DNA of 64,000 nt. Source: Natrinema zhouii (GTDB lineage Archaea; Halobacteriota; Halobacteria; Halobacteriales; Natrialbaceae). The stretch lies in NCBI RefSeq assembly GCF_013456555.2, contig NZ_CP059154.1:1116001-1180000 (forward strand), in the 5' to 3' direction. Each line of letters opens with the position of its first letter. The first letter of the stretch is position 1. The translations under genes were made by a program, and so were the position numbers. Below are positions 33,599 through 42,756 of this stretch, in pieces. Under the pieces are notes generated by a model. That model made no database searches, was not told where the DNA came from, and saw only the letters and a program-made list of their open reading frames with translations.

Positions 33599-34531
33599 CT
33601 ACAGGCCGAAGGAGTCGACGAGGATTTCCTCGTCCGTTTCGCCGTGGACGTACGTCGGACCGCCGATCACGTCGATCGTCACCGTCGCGGGCGCGAAGAG
33701 GTCCGACGAGACCTCCGAGAAGTCCCACTCGAGTTCGTCGAAGACCTCGCCGAACGGCCGGCCGTGATCTTCGGCGGCGGTCGACGGCACCGAGTCGAAG
33801 ACGTCGGCGTCCTCTCGGACGGTGAGGTGCGCGCGCCCGCCGTAGGCGATCGCGTCGTTCGTCCGCGCGATGGCCGTTCGCTCGTCGCCCGCGACGGGCG
33901 CGACCGGCGCGCGGCCGGTCGCCGAGACGATGTCGAGGGGATCGTAGCCGAGTTCCGAGAGCCGGAACGTCGCGAGTTCGGCGGTGCGGGCGGCGTTGGT
34001 GATACTACCGGCGAGGCTCGCGGTCGAATACGCCAGCAGGAAGACGCTGCTCGTCTCGACCTCGGCGCGCTCGGCGACGTGTTCGGCCACGGACTCGGTC
34101 GGATCCGCCTCCGTCTCGATAGCCAGCGCCGTCAGGTCGAACGCGTCGGTGTAGCCGATGCGGCGGAACTCGTCCTCTTCGGCTACCAGCGCTCGAGCGG
34201 GACCGCTGCCGAGACCCTCGAAGTCCTCGGTCAGCACCTCCCAGCCAGCCTTCTGGGAACACAGCAGCGAGAGCGCCGGCTGATCCGTCGACAGCTCGAC
34301 GAAGGGGATCGACGCGTCGCCGACTTCGCCGAGTTCGTAGCTCGGCGTCGCCATCCCCGCCGTCTGGATCTCGGTCAGTAGCAGTGCAGCCTCGATCCCG
34401 CCGTCGAACTCGAGGCCGAAGTCGAGTACCGTCGCGTCGTTCTCGAGGTCGTAACCCCCGATATTCAGCTCTTCGGCGTAGTCGAGGGCCTCGTCGACCA
34501 GCTCGATTGCCATCCGATTGAGACTTTCCAT
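33599..34531 (-). CDS. mch: Methenyltetrahydromethanopterin cyclohydrolase (haloarchaeal Mch)
   Basis: Interconverts methenyl- and formyl-tetrahydromethanopterin, or the haloarchaeal folate analogue, in C1 metabolism. The 310-residue protein has LNRMAIELVDEALDYAEELNI at the N-terminus, and the central and C-terminal parts follow the Mch pattern: LLAYSTASLAGSITNAAR and ELGYDPLDIVSATGRAPVAPVAGDE, with YGGRAHL near residue 230. ATG 34531 is the start; an in-frame ATG 29 codons upstream precedes no conserved sequence. Haloarchaea lack methanogenesis, so it serves biosynthetic or detoxifying C1 transfer (inference). Confidence 0.9.
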   Translation of the reverse strand: MESLNRMAIELVDEALDYAEELNIGGYDLENDATVLDFGLEFDGGIEAALLLTEIQTAGMATPSYELGEVGDASIPFVELSTDQPALSLLCSQKAGWEVLTEDFEGLGSGPARALVAEEDEFRRIGYTDAFDLTALAIETEADPTESVAEHVAERAEVETSSVFLLAYSTASLAGSITNAARTAELATFRLSELGYDPLDIVSATGRAPVAPVAGDERTAIARTNDAIAYGGRAHLTVREDADVFDSVPSTAAEDHGRPFGEVFDELEWDFSEVSSDLFAPATVTIDVIGGPTYVHGETDEEILVDSFGL

Positions 34532-34645
34532 GGCACCGAATTCACCCTCCGTAGTAAAACCGTTTGTCAGTTCGTGTCTGACTGACGTCTGACAGGTTTG
34601 CCCTGATCCGCGCCTCACGTTGCGATTCCCACAGATGGCCGCGTT

Positions 34646-34960
34646 TCACCCCTCGCGATTTCGGGCTGGTCGCCCGAGCTGTTCTTCGACGGCTGAGACC
34701 TTCTCTGCGGCGTCGACGTCTCGGGTCCGTTTGTCGTCGATCTTCAGAACCGTGCTGACTCGGTCCGCGTCGACGGCGTCGTGAGCCGCCTGCGCGGCCG
34801 CGAAGAGTTCGTCCGTCGTCTCGGCTTCGATCACCGTTCCCATCGGGTTCGTCTCGTAGGTGACGTCGTACTCCTCGAGCGCGTCGACGGCTTTCGCGAC
34901 TTCGCCGGCCATACTGTCCTCGATCACTGGTGCGACGCTCAGTAGTGCGACTACCGTCAT
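34646..34960 (-). CDS. MTH1187/YkoF-type thiamine-binding family protein
   Basis: A 104-residue ferredoxin-like alpha/beta protein of the MTH1187/YkoF family, whose members bind thiamine or its precursors. It begins MTVVALLSVAPVIEDSMAGEVAKAVDALEE and continues VTYETNPMGTVIEAE, the typical P-x-x-T turn. No membrane segment is seen. I start at ATG 34960; an ATG three codons upstream is possible. It is followed, 114 bases on, by mch, and so may not be in the same operon. Confidence 0.82.
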   Translation of the reverse strand: MTVVALLSVAPVIEDSMAGEVAKAVDALEEYDVTYETNPMGTVIEAETTDELFAAAQAAHDAVDADRVSTVLKIDDKRTRDVDAAEKVSAVEEQLGRPARNREG

Positions 34961-35133
34961 ACGGATCACTGATACTCGGCAGGAACCTAAATCCGTTCCC
35001 GACGGATCGTCTCACCGGGGTTGTCGTCAGCTGCTCGTGAGCGCCGAACGGATGCGGTGCTCACGGTCAGTCGACAATGTGAGCGTGGAAAAACGATCAG
35101 TGTGACTGGATCGGGACAGTGACCGATGGACGG

Positions 35134-35487
35134 TCAGTTCGTGGTCGGCGTCTGGGGCGTCTCCGCGGGCGGGTAGATAATGACGTCGCCGTTCGCGTAG
35201 ACGTACACCTCGTGCTCGAGGGCGGTGAACGCGACGTGGCCGCCCGTCCGGTCGGAGCCGTCGGCCTTCTGGCTGAAGATGCGGTCGAGTGCGTCCGGGT
35301 CGACGCTGTCGTACAGGGAGAACTCTCCCTGCGAGACGTCGGTGTCCGCGATCGATGCGAGCGCGTGGACGATCGTCGTGGTGATAGTGGCGGTGCCGTC
35401 GATATCGTGGTTGAAGACGTAGCGGTCGTTGGGCTGGTCGTACTGGAGGTCGTCCGTGCCGTCTGCGGGTGAGAGTTCAGTTTGCAT
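35134..35487 (-). CDS. HalOD1 output-domain protein
   Basis: A 117-residue protein of the HalOD1 (halobacterial output domain 1) type, found alone or fused to sensor domains and thought to serve signalling. The central part DIDGTATITTTIVHALASIADTDVSQGEFSLYDSVDPDALDRIF carries the ITTTIVHALA helix and LYDSVDPDALD. Here it is a stand-alone domain with short tails. A CTTTTATACT box at 35532-35541 lies about 45-54 bases before ATG 35487, giving a short 5' leader of some 20-25 bases. Confidence 0.82.
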   Translation of the reverse strand: MQTELSPADGTDDLQYDQPNDRYVFNHDIDGTATITTTIVHALASIADTDVSQGEFSLYDSVDPDALDRIFSQKADGSDRTGGHVAFTALEHEVYVYANGDVIIYPPAETPQTPTTN

Positions 35488-35904
35488 TGCTATATCTGAT
35501 CGTTCAATCGTGTATTAGACAGTAGTTACTCGCAGTATAAAAGCCACTCGTCGCCGACAATAGTAGTCATATGTGAGATACACACCTCTATTAGTAAAAT
35601 ACGTAAACTACCGTTTGGAGCGGCTGATTAGCCGATTTTCCACCAGCGTCACGACGAGGCTACACGCGACAATATCTGCTTTTGCGACGGAAATCAGTTG
35701 TTTCTGATCAGATCAACCTCGCAACCGTTTGTGCCGTCCCCATCGCGAAGCTCGCGCCTCTTCGAGCCTCCATGGGAGGGAGTCAGTCGTCGCACTCGTC
35801 GGTGAACGAAGAGCCCAACGGGGCTATGATTCGGCCGTTCGGTCCGCGAACCGCTTGCCACGGCCGCCCGCGGGCTTATCCACACTGGCGTCCAATCGGT
35901 CCGT
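35488..35904. other. AT-rich gap between two divergent genes
   Basis: 417 bases. Near 35533-35541 is the minus-strand box CTTTTATAC, serving the HalOD1 gene. The middle part is AT-rich with no recognisable frame; one frame on the + strand from 35682 lacks codon bias. GGGCTTATC at 35873-35881 lies 24-32 bases before ATG 35905 and is the likely promoter of the DUF4112 gene. Confidence 0.4.
35873..35881 (+). promoter_or_regulatory. TATA box of the DUF4112 gene
   Basis: GGGCTTATC lies 24-32 bases upstream of ATG 35905, which fits a leaderless mRNA. Confidence 0.45.
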
Positions 35905-36351
35905 ATGACTACCGGTTCAGCAGACGATTTCAGTTCGGAACTCGAGGAACTCATTGAAGACCTCCCCGCTGCCGTCGACGAGGCGGCGATCAAACGTATG
36001 CGCGTCGTCGCGCACGCCCTCGACGAGGGGGTACCGATTCCGGGAACGAACTTCAGAGTCGGACTCGACCCAATCGTCGGGATCCTCCCGGGGGCTGGCG
36101 ACGCCGCGGCCGCGGGCGTCTCGCTGTACCTCGTCGTCGAAGCCGCCCGCATGGACGTCTCCCAGTCGACGCTGCTTCGCATGCTCGCGAACATCGGCGT
36201 CGACACTGTCATCGGCTCCGTCCCCGTCCTCGGCGTCATTTTCGACGCCTTCTGGAAAGCCAACAAGTGGAATCTGAAACTGGTCCTCGAGGACCTCGCC
36301 GAGACCGACGGCCAGTCCGACGGCGGACCGGAAGTCGTGACTATCGATTAG
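35905..36351 (+). CDS. DUF4112 membrane protein
   Basis: A 148-residue protein of the DUF4112 family. The family-typical sequence is PIVGILPGAGDAAAAGVSLYLVVEAARM, followed by LLRMLANIGVDTVIGSVPVLGVIFDAFWKANKWNL; each contains a hydrophobic hairpin-like segment with a Pro-Gly turn and a D-A. Two membrane helices, around 66-90 and 107-127, are likely. The function of the family is unknown. Upstream and downstream genes are unrelated. Confidence 0.85.
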   Translation: MTTGSADDFSSELEELIEDLPAAVDEAAIKRMRVVAHALDEGVPIPGTNFRVGLDPIVGILPGAGDAAAAGVSLYLVVEAARMDVSQSTLLRMLANIGVDTVIGSVPVLGVIFDAFWKANKWNLKLVLEDLAETDGQSDGGPEVVTID

Positions 36352-36491
36352 CGCAGTCGCTCGAGGTCGTTGCGTCCGGTCATCGGTCTTGTTTCTTTTT
36401 GGCTGTGATCTCGAGGTCACACTCACGAGTGGTGGTCGCGATATGCACCGACTCAGAGAAACCGATGGCAAATGGTGAGTTCGGAGACCGG

Positions 36492-36645
36492 GCTGGCTGG
36501 GATTTGAACAACGCGAAGACGGTCCTGCTCGCTCACTCCGTTCGCTCGCAGGCTGCGACTTCCCTCGTTCAAATCCAGAACGATTTCTCTGAACACGAAT
36601 ACTCGCGTTGCTACGCAACGCTCGCGATGTTGTGTTCAGAGAAAT
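36492..36645. repeat. tRNA-Gly fragments and hairpins beside tRNA-Gly
   Basis: The 18-base string GCTGGCTGGGATTTGAAC, which is part of the tRNA-Gly T-arm/acceptor side, occurs at 36492-36509 and again within the tRNA at 36648-36665. A 10-base part of it (GTTCAAATCC) occurs inverted at 36567-36576. Between them, ATTTCTCTGAACAC (36583-36596) and GTGTTCAGAGAAAT (36632-36645) form a perfect 14-base stem that ends exactly at the tRNA 3' end. The pattern suggests an attachment-site remnant or a repeated rearrangement at the tRNA. Confidence 0.55.
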
Positions 36646-36715
36646 GCGCTGGCTGGGATTTGAACCCAGGTTGTGACCATGGCAAGGTCACGTGATACCA
36701 CTACACTACCAGCGC
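36645..36715 (-). tRNA. tRNA-Gly (GCC)
   Basis: A 71-nucleotide cloverleaf on the minus strand. The acceptor strands GCGCTGG and CCAGCGC pair fully, with discriminator A at 36645. The anticodon loop reads TTGCCAT between TGACC and GGTCA, giving GCC (glycine). The T-loop is GGTTCAAATCC-like. The 3' CCA is not encoded. No intron is seen. Confidence 0.93.
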
Positions 36716-36745
36716 CCTGCTGCACTCATACCTACTGCCGGACGG

Positions 36746-36755
36746 ATGTATAAGG
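36746..36755 (-). promoter_or_regulatory. TATA box of tRNA-Gly
   Basis: CCTTATACAT on the minus strand, 31-40 bases upstream of the tRNA 5' end at 36715; this allows a short 5' leader. Confidence 0.5.
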
Positions 36756-37019
36756 GTTGCGAATCAAATCGCCTGCGGCATGCCGCAGCATGCCGATTCT
36801 CGAGTAATCGTACTGCCAATTTCCGCACATTCTCGGCAGTATTCCCCGGATCTTCTCGTCTGTCGAATGCAACTGGTTGCCGAGGAAGAATGTGTGTCCG
36901 TTCACCACGAATTCGGGGGTGTGAGGCGGTGACAGCCGGAATCGAATCCGCTATTCTTTTAAGACCCTCTCCGCAATACATCGCTACAGTCTAGTGACGC
37001 GGCGCCGAAGCGTTTCGGT
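36756..37019 (+). other. Upstream region of the S10/spc operon
   Basis: About 260 bases without a gene. A palindromic CTGCGGCATGCCGCAG lies near its left end. TTCTTTTAAGA at 36954-36964 is a good TATA candidate 56-66 bases before ATG 37020; transcription would start near 36989, leaving a leader of about 30 bases. This is the only strong promoter I see for the ribosomal operon. Confidence 0.5.
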
Positions 37020-37895
37020 ATGACTGTCAGCGTACTCGTGCCGTCGTCAATCAGCCGGGAAGCCGAGGACAAACGCGAGGCAACTCGCAAACTTGGATAC
37101 GTCGCCCGCGCGGCGACGATCTTCCGGGCCGATCGCCTGGTCGTCTATCCCGATCGGGATGGAGAAACCGGGCGATTTGACGGCGGGTTCGTAAGCACAG
37201 TGTTGCGGTACGCCGCAACCCCCCCATACCTCCGCAACGAGGCGTGGGGGATGCGGGACGAACTGGAGTACGCGGGCATCTTGCCGCCGCTCCGCGCCAT
37301 GTCACAGACCGGCTCCGAATCTACCGGTTCGGGGTCGTCAAGACAAGGAATCGTGACCGAGGTCGGACCTGAAGGGCGCGTCCGGGTCAATTGCGGACTG
37401 CAACACCCGATCTCCCTCAACGTACCGCCGAAAATGGCGGTCGAGGAGGGGGAGCGCGTGACCGTCAGGATCTATTCGCGACGACCGGTCCGGGCGAAGC
37501 TCGTCGACGATCCCCTCCCGGGGCTTTCGATCGAGCAGACGGACCTGCAGGCAGCACTCGGCCGTGAGGACGCCGGCGTTCGCATCGCGGCCTCCCGATT
37601 CGGTGAGCATCTCACCGTCGGGCGGCTCGAGACGCTGGCCGGACGCGTCCAGCGCGACGGGATGACCGTCGCCTTCGGCGCGCCCGAGAGAGGGCTGCCG
37701 GCTATCCTCGGAATCGAGGAATCGGCCATCGAAGCGTCGTCCGGACATGGCGACGCGGCCGATAACGGAGTCGAACCCACTGCCGATCCGGGGTTCGACC
37801 TCTGGCTAAACACGGTTCCGGATCAGGGAAGCGAGGTCGTGCGAACGGAGGAGGCTCTGTTCGCTACCCTCGCACCCCTCTCACTGAGAGAGTGA
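37020..37895 (+). CDS. SPOUT-type RNA methyltransferase (DUF171), with OB-like insert
   Basis: A 291-residue protein of the SPOUT methyltransferase superfamily that commonly precedes rpl3 in archaea. The N-terminal part contains MTVSVLVPSSISREAEDKREATRKLGYVARAATIF. An OB-fold-like insert GIVTEVGPEGRVRVNCGLQ starts near residue 109, and the C-terminal knot motif has VAFGAPERGLPAIL near 219-232. The family members are thought to methylate RNA uridines. It starts a long operon and lies 4 bases before the L3 gene. Confidence 0.85.
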   Translation: MTVSVLVPSSISREAEDKREATRKLGYVARAATIFRADRLVVYPDRDGETGRFDGGFVSTVLRYAATPPYLRNEAWGMRDELEYAGILPPLRAMSQTGSESTGSGSSRQGIVTEVGPEGRVRVNCGLQHPISLNVPPKMAVEEGERVTVRIYSRRPVRAKLVDDPLPGLSIEQTDLQAALGREDAGVRIAASRFGEHLTVGRLETLAGRVQRDGMTVAFGAPERGLPAILGIEESAIEASSGHGDAADNGVEPTADPGFDLWLNTVPDQGSEVVRTEEALFATLAPLSLRE

Positions 37896-37899
37896 TAGA

Positions 37900-38919
37900 A
37901 TGCCACAAGCAAATACACCACGCAAAGGCTCACTCGGGTTCGGTCCACGACAGCGGGCGACCAGCGAGGTCCCGCGCTTTAACTCGTGGCCGGACGACGA
38001 CGGACAGCCGACGCTCCAGGGCTTCGCGGGCTACAAGGCCGGCATGACCCACGTCGTCATGGTCGACGATAAAGCGAACTCGCCGACCGAGGGGATGGAA
38101 GAGACCGTCCCCGTGACGATCGTGGAGACGCCGCCGATGCGCGCCGTCGCTCTGCGAGCATATGAAGACACGCCGTACGGTATGAAGCCGATAACTGAGG
38201 TCTGGACCGACGAGTTCGTTCCCGAACTCGATCGCGTTCTCGACCTTCCCGGTGACGAGAACGACAACGGCGCGACCACGGACGAGCTCCGTTCCCTCCA
38301 CGAGGAGGGTCGCGTCGATGACGTTCGCGTCATCACCCACACGGTTCCGGGGGACCTGCCCTCGATGCCGAAGAAGAAACCGGACGTGATGGAAACGCGC
38401 GTCGGCGGCGGCTCCGTCGACGACCGCATCGACTTCGCCCTCGAGACGATCGAGAACGGTGGCGAGCACGTCATGAACGATGTGTTCCGCGCCGGCGAGT
38501 ACGTCGACGCGAGCGGCGTCACGAAAGGGAAAGGGACCCAGGGTCCCGTCAAGCGATGGGGCGTCCAGAAACGAAAGGGCAAGCACGCCCGGCAGGGATG
38601 GCGCCGCCGCATCGGTAACCTCGGCCCCTGGAACCCGTCCCGCGTTCGGTCGACGGTTCCCCAGCAGGGGCAGACCGGCTACCACCAGCGGACGGAACTG
38701 AACAAGCGCCTCGTCGACATCGGCGACGGCGCAGACGCGACGGTCGACGGCGGCTTCGTCAACTACGGCGAAGTCGATGGACCGCACGCGCTGATCAAGG
38801 GCTCGCTCCCCGGGCCGCAACAGCGTCTCGTACGCTTCCGCCCGGCGATCCGACCCGGAGACCAGCCGCGCCTCGATCCCGAGGTTCGCTACGTCTCCAC
38901 CGCATCCAACCAGGGATAA
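37900..38919 (+). CDS. rpl3: Ribosomal protein uL3
   Basis: Large-subunit protein that folds the 23S rRNA near the peptidyl transferase centre. The 339-residue protein is of archaeal/eukaryotic length, with the start SLGFGPRQRATSEVPRFNSW and the GYKAGMTHVV motif near residue 44. The basic arginine-rich loop VTKGKGTQGPVKRWGVQKRKGKHARQGWRRR lies near 205-235. Spacing to the next gene is three bases. Confidence 0.97.
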   Translation: MPQANTPRKGSLGFGPRQRATSEVPRFNSWPDDDGQPTLQGFAGYKAGMTHVVMVDDKANSPTEGMEETVPVTIVETPPMRAVALRAYEDTPYGMKPITEVWTDEFVPELDRVLDLPGDENDNGATTDELRSLHEEGRVDDVRVITHTVPGDLPSMPKKKPDVMETRVGGGSVDDRIDFALETIENGGEHVMNDVFRAGEYVDASGVTKGKGTQGPVKRWGVQKRKGKHARQGWRRRIGNLGPWNPSRVRSTVPQQGQTGYHQRTELNKRLVDIGDGADATVDGGFVNYGEVDGPHALIKGSLPGPQQRLVRFRPAIRPGDQPRLDPEVRYVSTASNQG

Positions 38920-38922
38920 CAC

Positions 38923-39675
38923 ATGGACGCAACAGTACGAAACCTGGACGGCGACGACGCGGACACGATCGAGCTCCCGGCGGTCTTCGAGACCACGTAC
39001 CGCCCGGACTTGATCGGCCGCGCCGTACGCGCCGCACAGGCAAACCGAAAACAGGACTACGGTGCCGACGAGTTCGCCGGCCTTCGAACGCCGGCCGAAT
39101 CGTTCGGTAGCGGCCGCGGTATGGCCCACGTCCCACGGCAGGAGGGTCGCGCTCGCCGCGTCCCCCAGGCCGTCAAGGGACGCAAGGCACACCCGCCGAA
39201 GGCCGAGAAGGACCAGTCCGAATCGATCAACACGAAAGCAAAGAAACTGGCCGTTCGCAGCGCGATCGCTGCGACGACCGACGCCGAACTCGTCGCCGAG
39301 CGCGGCCACGAGTTCGACGAGGAGTGCGAGCTTCCCGTCGTCGTCGACGACGAGTTCGAGGACCTCCAGAAGACTCGAGCGGTCGTCGACTTCCTCGAGG
39401 CACTCGGCCTCGAAGACGACATCGAACGCGCCGACGAGGGTCGCAACGTCCGCTCCGGTCAGGGGAAAGCCCGTGGCCGCAAGTACAAGACGCCGACGTC
39501 GATCCTCTTCGTCACGTCCAGCGAGACCGGCCCGTCCCGTGCGGCCCGGAACCTCGCGGGTGCCGACGTGACGACGGCCGCCGAGGTCAACGCGGAGGAT
39601 CTCGCCCCCGGCGCACAGCCGGGACGACTCACCGTCTGGACCGAAAGTGCACTCGAGGAGGTGGCCGACCGATGA
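38923..39675 (+). CDS. rpl4: Ribosomal protein uL4
   Basis: Large-subunit protein lining the exit tunnel with its long loop. It has 250 residues. The loop region PAESFGSGRGMAHVPRQEGRARRVPQAVKGRKAHPPK, near 49-85, is the glycine/arginine-rich tunnel extension typical of archaeal L4. The stop overlaps the start of the L23 gene by 4 bases, supporting translational coupling. Confidence 0.97.
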   Translation: MDATVRNLDGDDADTIELPAVFETTYRPDLIGRAVRAAQANRKQDYGADEFAGLRTPAESFGSGRGMAHVPRQEGRARRVPQAVKGRKAHPPKAEKDQSESINTKAKKLAVRSAIAATTDAELVAERGHEFDEECELPVVVDDEFEDLQKTRAVVDFLEALGLEDDIERADEGRNVRSGQGKARGRKYKTPTSILFVTSSETGPSRAARNLAGADVTTAAEVNAEDLAPGAQPGRLTVWTESALEEVADR

Positions 39676-39926
39676 GTTCGGCCATCGAACACCCGCTCGT
39701 CACCGAGAAGGCGATGAACGACATGGACTTCGAGAACAAGCTCCAGTTCGTCGTCAACCCGGACGCGACCAAACCCGAGATTCGGGACGAGGTCGAAGAG
39801 CGCTTCGAGATTTCGGTCGAGAACGTCAACACGCAGGTAACGATGAAGGGTAAAAAGAAAGCGATCGTCCGCCTCTCCGAGGAGGACGACGCACAGGAAG
39901 TCGCTTCGCGCATCGGGGTGTTCTGA
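39672..39926 (+). CDS. rpl23: Ribosomal protein uL23
   Basis: Large-subunit protein at the tunnel exit where SRP and the translocon dock. The 84-residue protein begins SSAIEHPLVTEKAM and continues with NVNTQVTMKGKKKAIVRL, the archaeal L23 core without the long bacterial loop. ATG 39672 overlaps the end of rpl4 by 4 bases. Confidence 0.96.
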   Translation: MSSAIEHPLVTEKAMNDMDFENKLQFVVNPDATKPEIRDEVEERFEISVENVNTQVTMKGKKKAIVRLSEEDDAQEVASRIGVF

Positions 39927-39928
39927 GA

Positions 39929-40651
39929 ATGGGACGACGCATTCAAGGACAACGACGCGGCCGCGGGACCTCCACGTTCCGTGCCCCGTCGCACCGATAC
40001 AAAGCGGAGCTCGAGCACAAGAAAGAGGAAGACGACGATATCGTCCGCGGGACGGTCGTCGACATCGAACACGACCCGGCTCGGTCCGCACCGATCGCGG
40101 CCGTCGAGTTCGACGATGGCGATCAGCGCCTCATCCTCGCACCCGAAGGCATCACCGTGGGCGAGGAGCTCGCAGTCGGTGTCACGGCGGAGATCAAGCC
40201 CGGCAACACGCTCCCGCTCGCGGAGATTCCCGAGGGAGTGCCGGTCTGTAACGTCGAAGCGAACCCGGGCGACGGCGGTCGATTCGCTCGCGCCTCGGGG
40301 ACCAACGCCGACCTGATCACCCACGACCGCAACGCGGCGGTCATTCAGCTTCCCAGCGGCGAGGTCAAGCGCCTCGATCCGCAGTGTCGAGCCACCATCG
40401 GCGTCGTCGCCGGCGGCGGCCGCACGGAGAAGCCCTTCGTCAAGGCCGGCAACAAGTATCACAAGATGAAGTCCCGGGGCACCAAGTGGCCCCGCGTCCG
40501 CGGTGTCGCGATGAACGCCGTCGACCACCCGTTCGGTGGCGGCGGCCGACAGCACCCCGGCAAACCCAAGTCCGTCTCGCGGGACGCCCCGCCGGGACGG
40601 AAGGTCGGTGACATCGCGTCCCGAAGCACCGGTCGAGGTGGAAAGAAATGA
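39929..40651 (+). CDS. rpl2: Ribosomal protein uL2
   Basis: Conserved core protein of the large subunit near the subunit interface. Its 240 residues begin [21 protein letters not shown]. They include the family signature region [23 protein letters not shown] (around 190-212), with the conserved His in the DHPFGGG loop. It overlaps rps19 by 4 bases. Confidence 0.97.
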   Translation: MGRRIQGQRRGRGTSTFRAPSHRYKAELEHKKEEDDDIVRGTVVDIEHDPARSAPIAAVEFDDGDQRLILAPEGITVGEELAVGVTAEIKPGNTLPLAEIPEGVPVCNVEANPGDGGRFARASGTNADLITHDRNAAVIQLPSGEVKRLDPQCRATIGVVAGGGRTEKPFVKAGNKYHKMKSRGTKWPRVRGVAMNAVDHPFGGGGRQHPGKPKSVSRDAPPGRKVGDIASRSTGRGGKK

Positions 40652-41070
40652 GTCAGGAGTACCGAACCGGCCGTGAAGGTGAGTTCACCTACCGCGGCCA
40701 CACGCTCGAGGAGCTGCAGTCGATGGAGCTCGACGAGGTTGTGGAACTGCTCCCCGCACGACAGCGGCGAAGTATCAAACGCGGCCTCTCCGTCGAGAAG
40801 GAGAAGCTTCGCGAGGAGGCCAGCGAGAAGGGCGACGAAGAAACGGCGAACGACCCGATTCGAACGCACCTGCGGGATATGCCGATCCTGCCGGAGTTCG
40901 TTGGACTGACCTTCGAGGTCTACAACGGGCAGGCGTTCGAACGCGTTCGTGTCGAACCCGAAATGATCGGCCACTATCTCGGCGAGTTCCAGCTCACACG
41001 GACCTCCGTCGAGCACGGACAGGCCGGCATCGGCGCGACCCGATCGTCGAAGTTCGTCCCACTGAAGTGA
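40648..41070 (+). CDS. rps19: Ribosomal protein uS19
   Basis: Small-subunit head protein, of archaeal length (140 residues). The N-terminal third is the archaeal/eukaryotic extension ([20 protein letters not shown]). The core contains [29 protein letters not shown] and ends with [24 protein letters not shown], typical of S19. Confidence 0.96.
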   Translation: MSQEYRTGREGEFTYRGHTLEELQSMELDEVVELLPARQRRSIKRGLSVEKEKLREEASEKGDEETANDPIRTHLRDMPILPEFVGLTFEVYNGQAFERVRVEPEMIGHYLGEFQLTRTSVEHGQAGIGATRSSKFVPLK

Positions 41071-41077
41071 TCCACGT

Positions 41078-41554
41078 ATGGGAATCAACTACTCTGTCGA
41101 CGCGGATCCCGACGCCACGGCGAAAGCCATGCTTCGGGAGCGTCATATGAGCAACAAGCACAGCAAGGAAGTCGCACGCCAACTCAAGGGCCGGACCGTC
41201 GGTGAGGCCCGGGCGTACCTTCAGGACGTAATCGACAAAGAGCAGTCGGTGCCGTTCAAGTCCCACAACGCCGGCGCGGGTCACCGCTCCGACATCGAGG
41301 GCTGGGACGCCGGCAAGTACCCCGAGAAGGTCTCGGGGGAGTTCCTCGACCTGCTCGAGAACGTCGAAGCCAACGCGGATCATCAGGGCTTCGACGGCGA
41401 GTCGATGGAAATCGTCCACGTCGCCGCCCACAAGGTCGGCGAGTCCGTGGGCCGCAAGCCCCGCGCGATGGGGCGTGCGTCGGCGTGGAACACGCCGCAG
41501 GTCGACGTCGAGATCGTCGTCGAAGAAGTCGAAGACGAGGAGGACGATAGCTAA
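41078..41554 (+). CDS. rpl22: Ribosomal protein uL22
   Basis: Large-subunit tunnel protein. It has 158 residues. The archaeal N-terminus ([42 protein letters not shown]) precedes the exit-tunnel hairpin around [18 protein letters not shown]. The C-terminus is acidic (DEEDDS). It starts 7 bases after rps19. Confidence 0.96.
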   Translation: MGINYSVDADPDATAKAMLRERHMSNKHSKEVARQLKGRTVGEARAYLQDVIDKEQSVPFKSHNAGAGHRSDIEGWDAGKYPEKVSGEFLDLLENVEANADHQGFDGESMEIVHVAAHKVGESVGRKPRAMGRASAWNTPQVDVEIVVEEVEDEEDDS

Positions 41555-42516
41555 TGGCTGACGAACACCAATTCATCGAAAACGGCCTGCAGCGGTCCCA
41601 GATCGACGAGTTCTTCCAGGAAGAGCTCGGCCGCGCGGGCTACGGTGGCATGGACGTCGCCAAGACGCCGATGGGAACCCAGATCGTCCTCAAGGCCGAG
41701 AAGCCCGGGATGGTCATCGGCAAAGGCGGCGAGAACATCCGGAAGGTCACGACGGCCCTCGAGGAGAAGTTCAACCTCGAGGACCCCCAGATCGACGTGC
41801 AGGAGGTCGACGAACCCGACCTCAACGCACGGATCGTCGCGGACCGACTGGCCAACGCGCTCGAGCGCGGCTGGTACTTCCGGAAGGCCGGTCACACAAC
41901 GATCGACCGGATCATGGACGCCGGCGCGCTCGGCGCGGAGATCGTCCTGTCGGGGAAGGTCACCGGCGCACGATCGCGCGTCGAGAAGTTCAACCGCGGC
42001 TACATCAAGCACAACGGCGAGCCCGCCGAGACGGTCGTCGACCACGGCCAGGGCGTCGCGGTGATGAAACTCGGCACCATCGGTGTCGACGTCAAGATCA
42101 TCCCGCCGGGAGCCGAGCTCCCCGACGACTTCCAGGTCAACGAGGACATGGATCCGGAAGAGGTCGTCCCGGACGCCGTCGAAGTCAACGCGGAAGGCGG
42201 CGTCGAGGAACTCCTCGAGGGCGAACCCGAGGAGGCCGAGGCCGCCGAGAGCGGTGCCGAGGCTGCGGCTGACGAAGCCGTCGAAACCGACGAAGCCGAC
42301 CTCGACGAAGACGTCGTCGAGGAAGTCATCGAAGAGGAGGTCGAGGCCGACGCCGACGAGGAGTTCGACGAAGTCGAAGTCCCCGACGACGAAGACGTCG
42401 ACGAAGAGCTCGAAGAGCTCGAGGAAGACGTCGAAGCGGAAGCCGAAGAGCTCGTCGAGGAGATGGACGAGGAGGCGGACGACGAGGCAGACGCGGACGA
42501 GGGAGGTGACGCCTGA
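41554..42516 (+). CDS. rps3: Ribosomal protein uS3 with very long acidic tail
   Basis: Small-subunit protein at the mRNA entry site; the KH-type motif is [12 protein letters not shown] (residues 54-65). It has 320 residues, against about 230-240 in many archaea. Residues from about 190 to 320 are a nearly all-acidic tail of repeated Glu/Asp/Ala stretches, for example [18 protein letters not shown]. Such tails are usual for haloarchaeal S3 and help with solubility in high salt (inference). Start and stop overlap neighbours by one base each. Confidence 0.96.
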   Translation: MADEHQFIENGLQRSQIDEFFQEELGRAGYGGMDVAKTPMGTQIVLKAEKPGMVIGKGGENIRKVTTALEEKFNLEDPQIDVQEVDEPDLNARIVADRLANALERGWYFRKAGHTTIDRIMDAGALGAEIVLSGKVTGARSRVEKFNRGYIKHNGEPAETVVDHGQGVAVMKLGTIGVDVKIIPPGAELPDDFQVNEDMDPEEVVPDAVEVNAEGGVEELLEGEPEEAEAAESGAEAAADEAVETDEADLDEDVVEEVIEEEVEADADEEFDEVEVPDDEDVDEELEELEEDVEAEAEELVEEMDEEADDEADADEGGDA

Positions 42517-42746
42517 TGGCGATCCTCCACGTCGAAGAGATCCGCGACATGACTCCCGCCGAGCGGGAGGAAGAACTCGAGGAACTCGAGACCGAACTGC
42601 TGAACCAGAAGTCCGTCCTCGCCGCCGGTGGTGCCCCGGAGAATCCGGGTCGCATCGGCGAACTCGGTCGCACCGTCGCTCGGATCAAGACGATCCAGAA
42701 CGAGGAAGGCGATCTCGAGGACGAAGCGGACACAGACGCGGAATAA
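42516..42746 (+). CDS. rpl29: Ribosomal protein uL29
   Basis: Short coiled-coil large-subunit protein at the tunnel exit. It has 76 residues: [21 protein letters not shown] (first helix), [15 protein letters not shown], then [19 protein letters not shown] (second helix). The tail is acidic. It starts one base inside the stop of rps3. Confidence 0.95.
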   Translation: MAILHVEEIRDMTPAEREEELEELETELLNQKSVLAAGGAPENPGRIGELGRTVARIKTIQNEEGDLEDEADTDAE

Positions 42747-42756
42747 CGACACACCA

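Noticed and set aside
37930..39309. 459-codon minus frame opposite L3 and L4
   Set aside because: No domain, and it covers two certain ribosomal protein genes.
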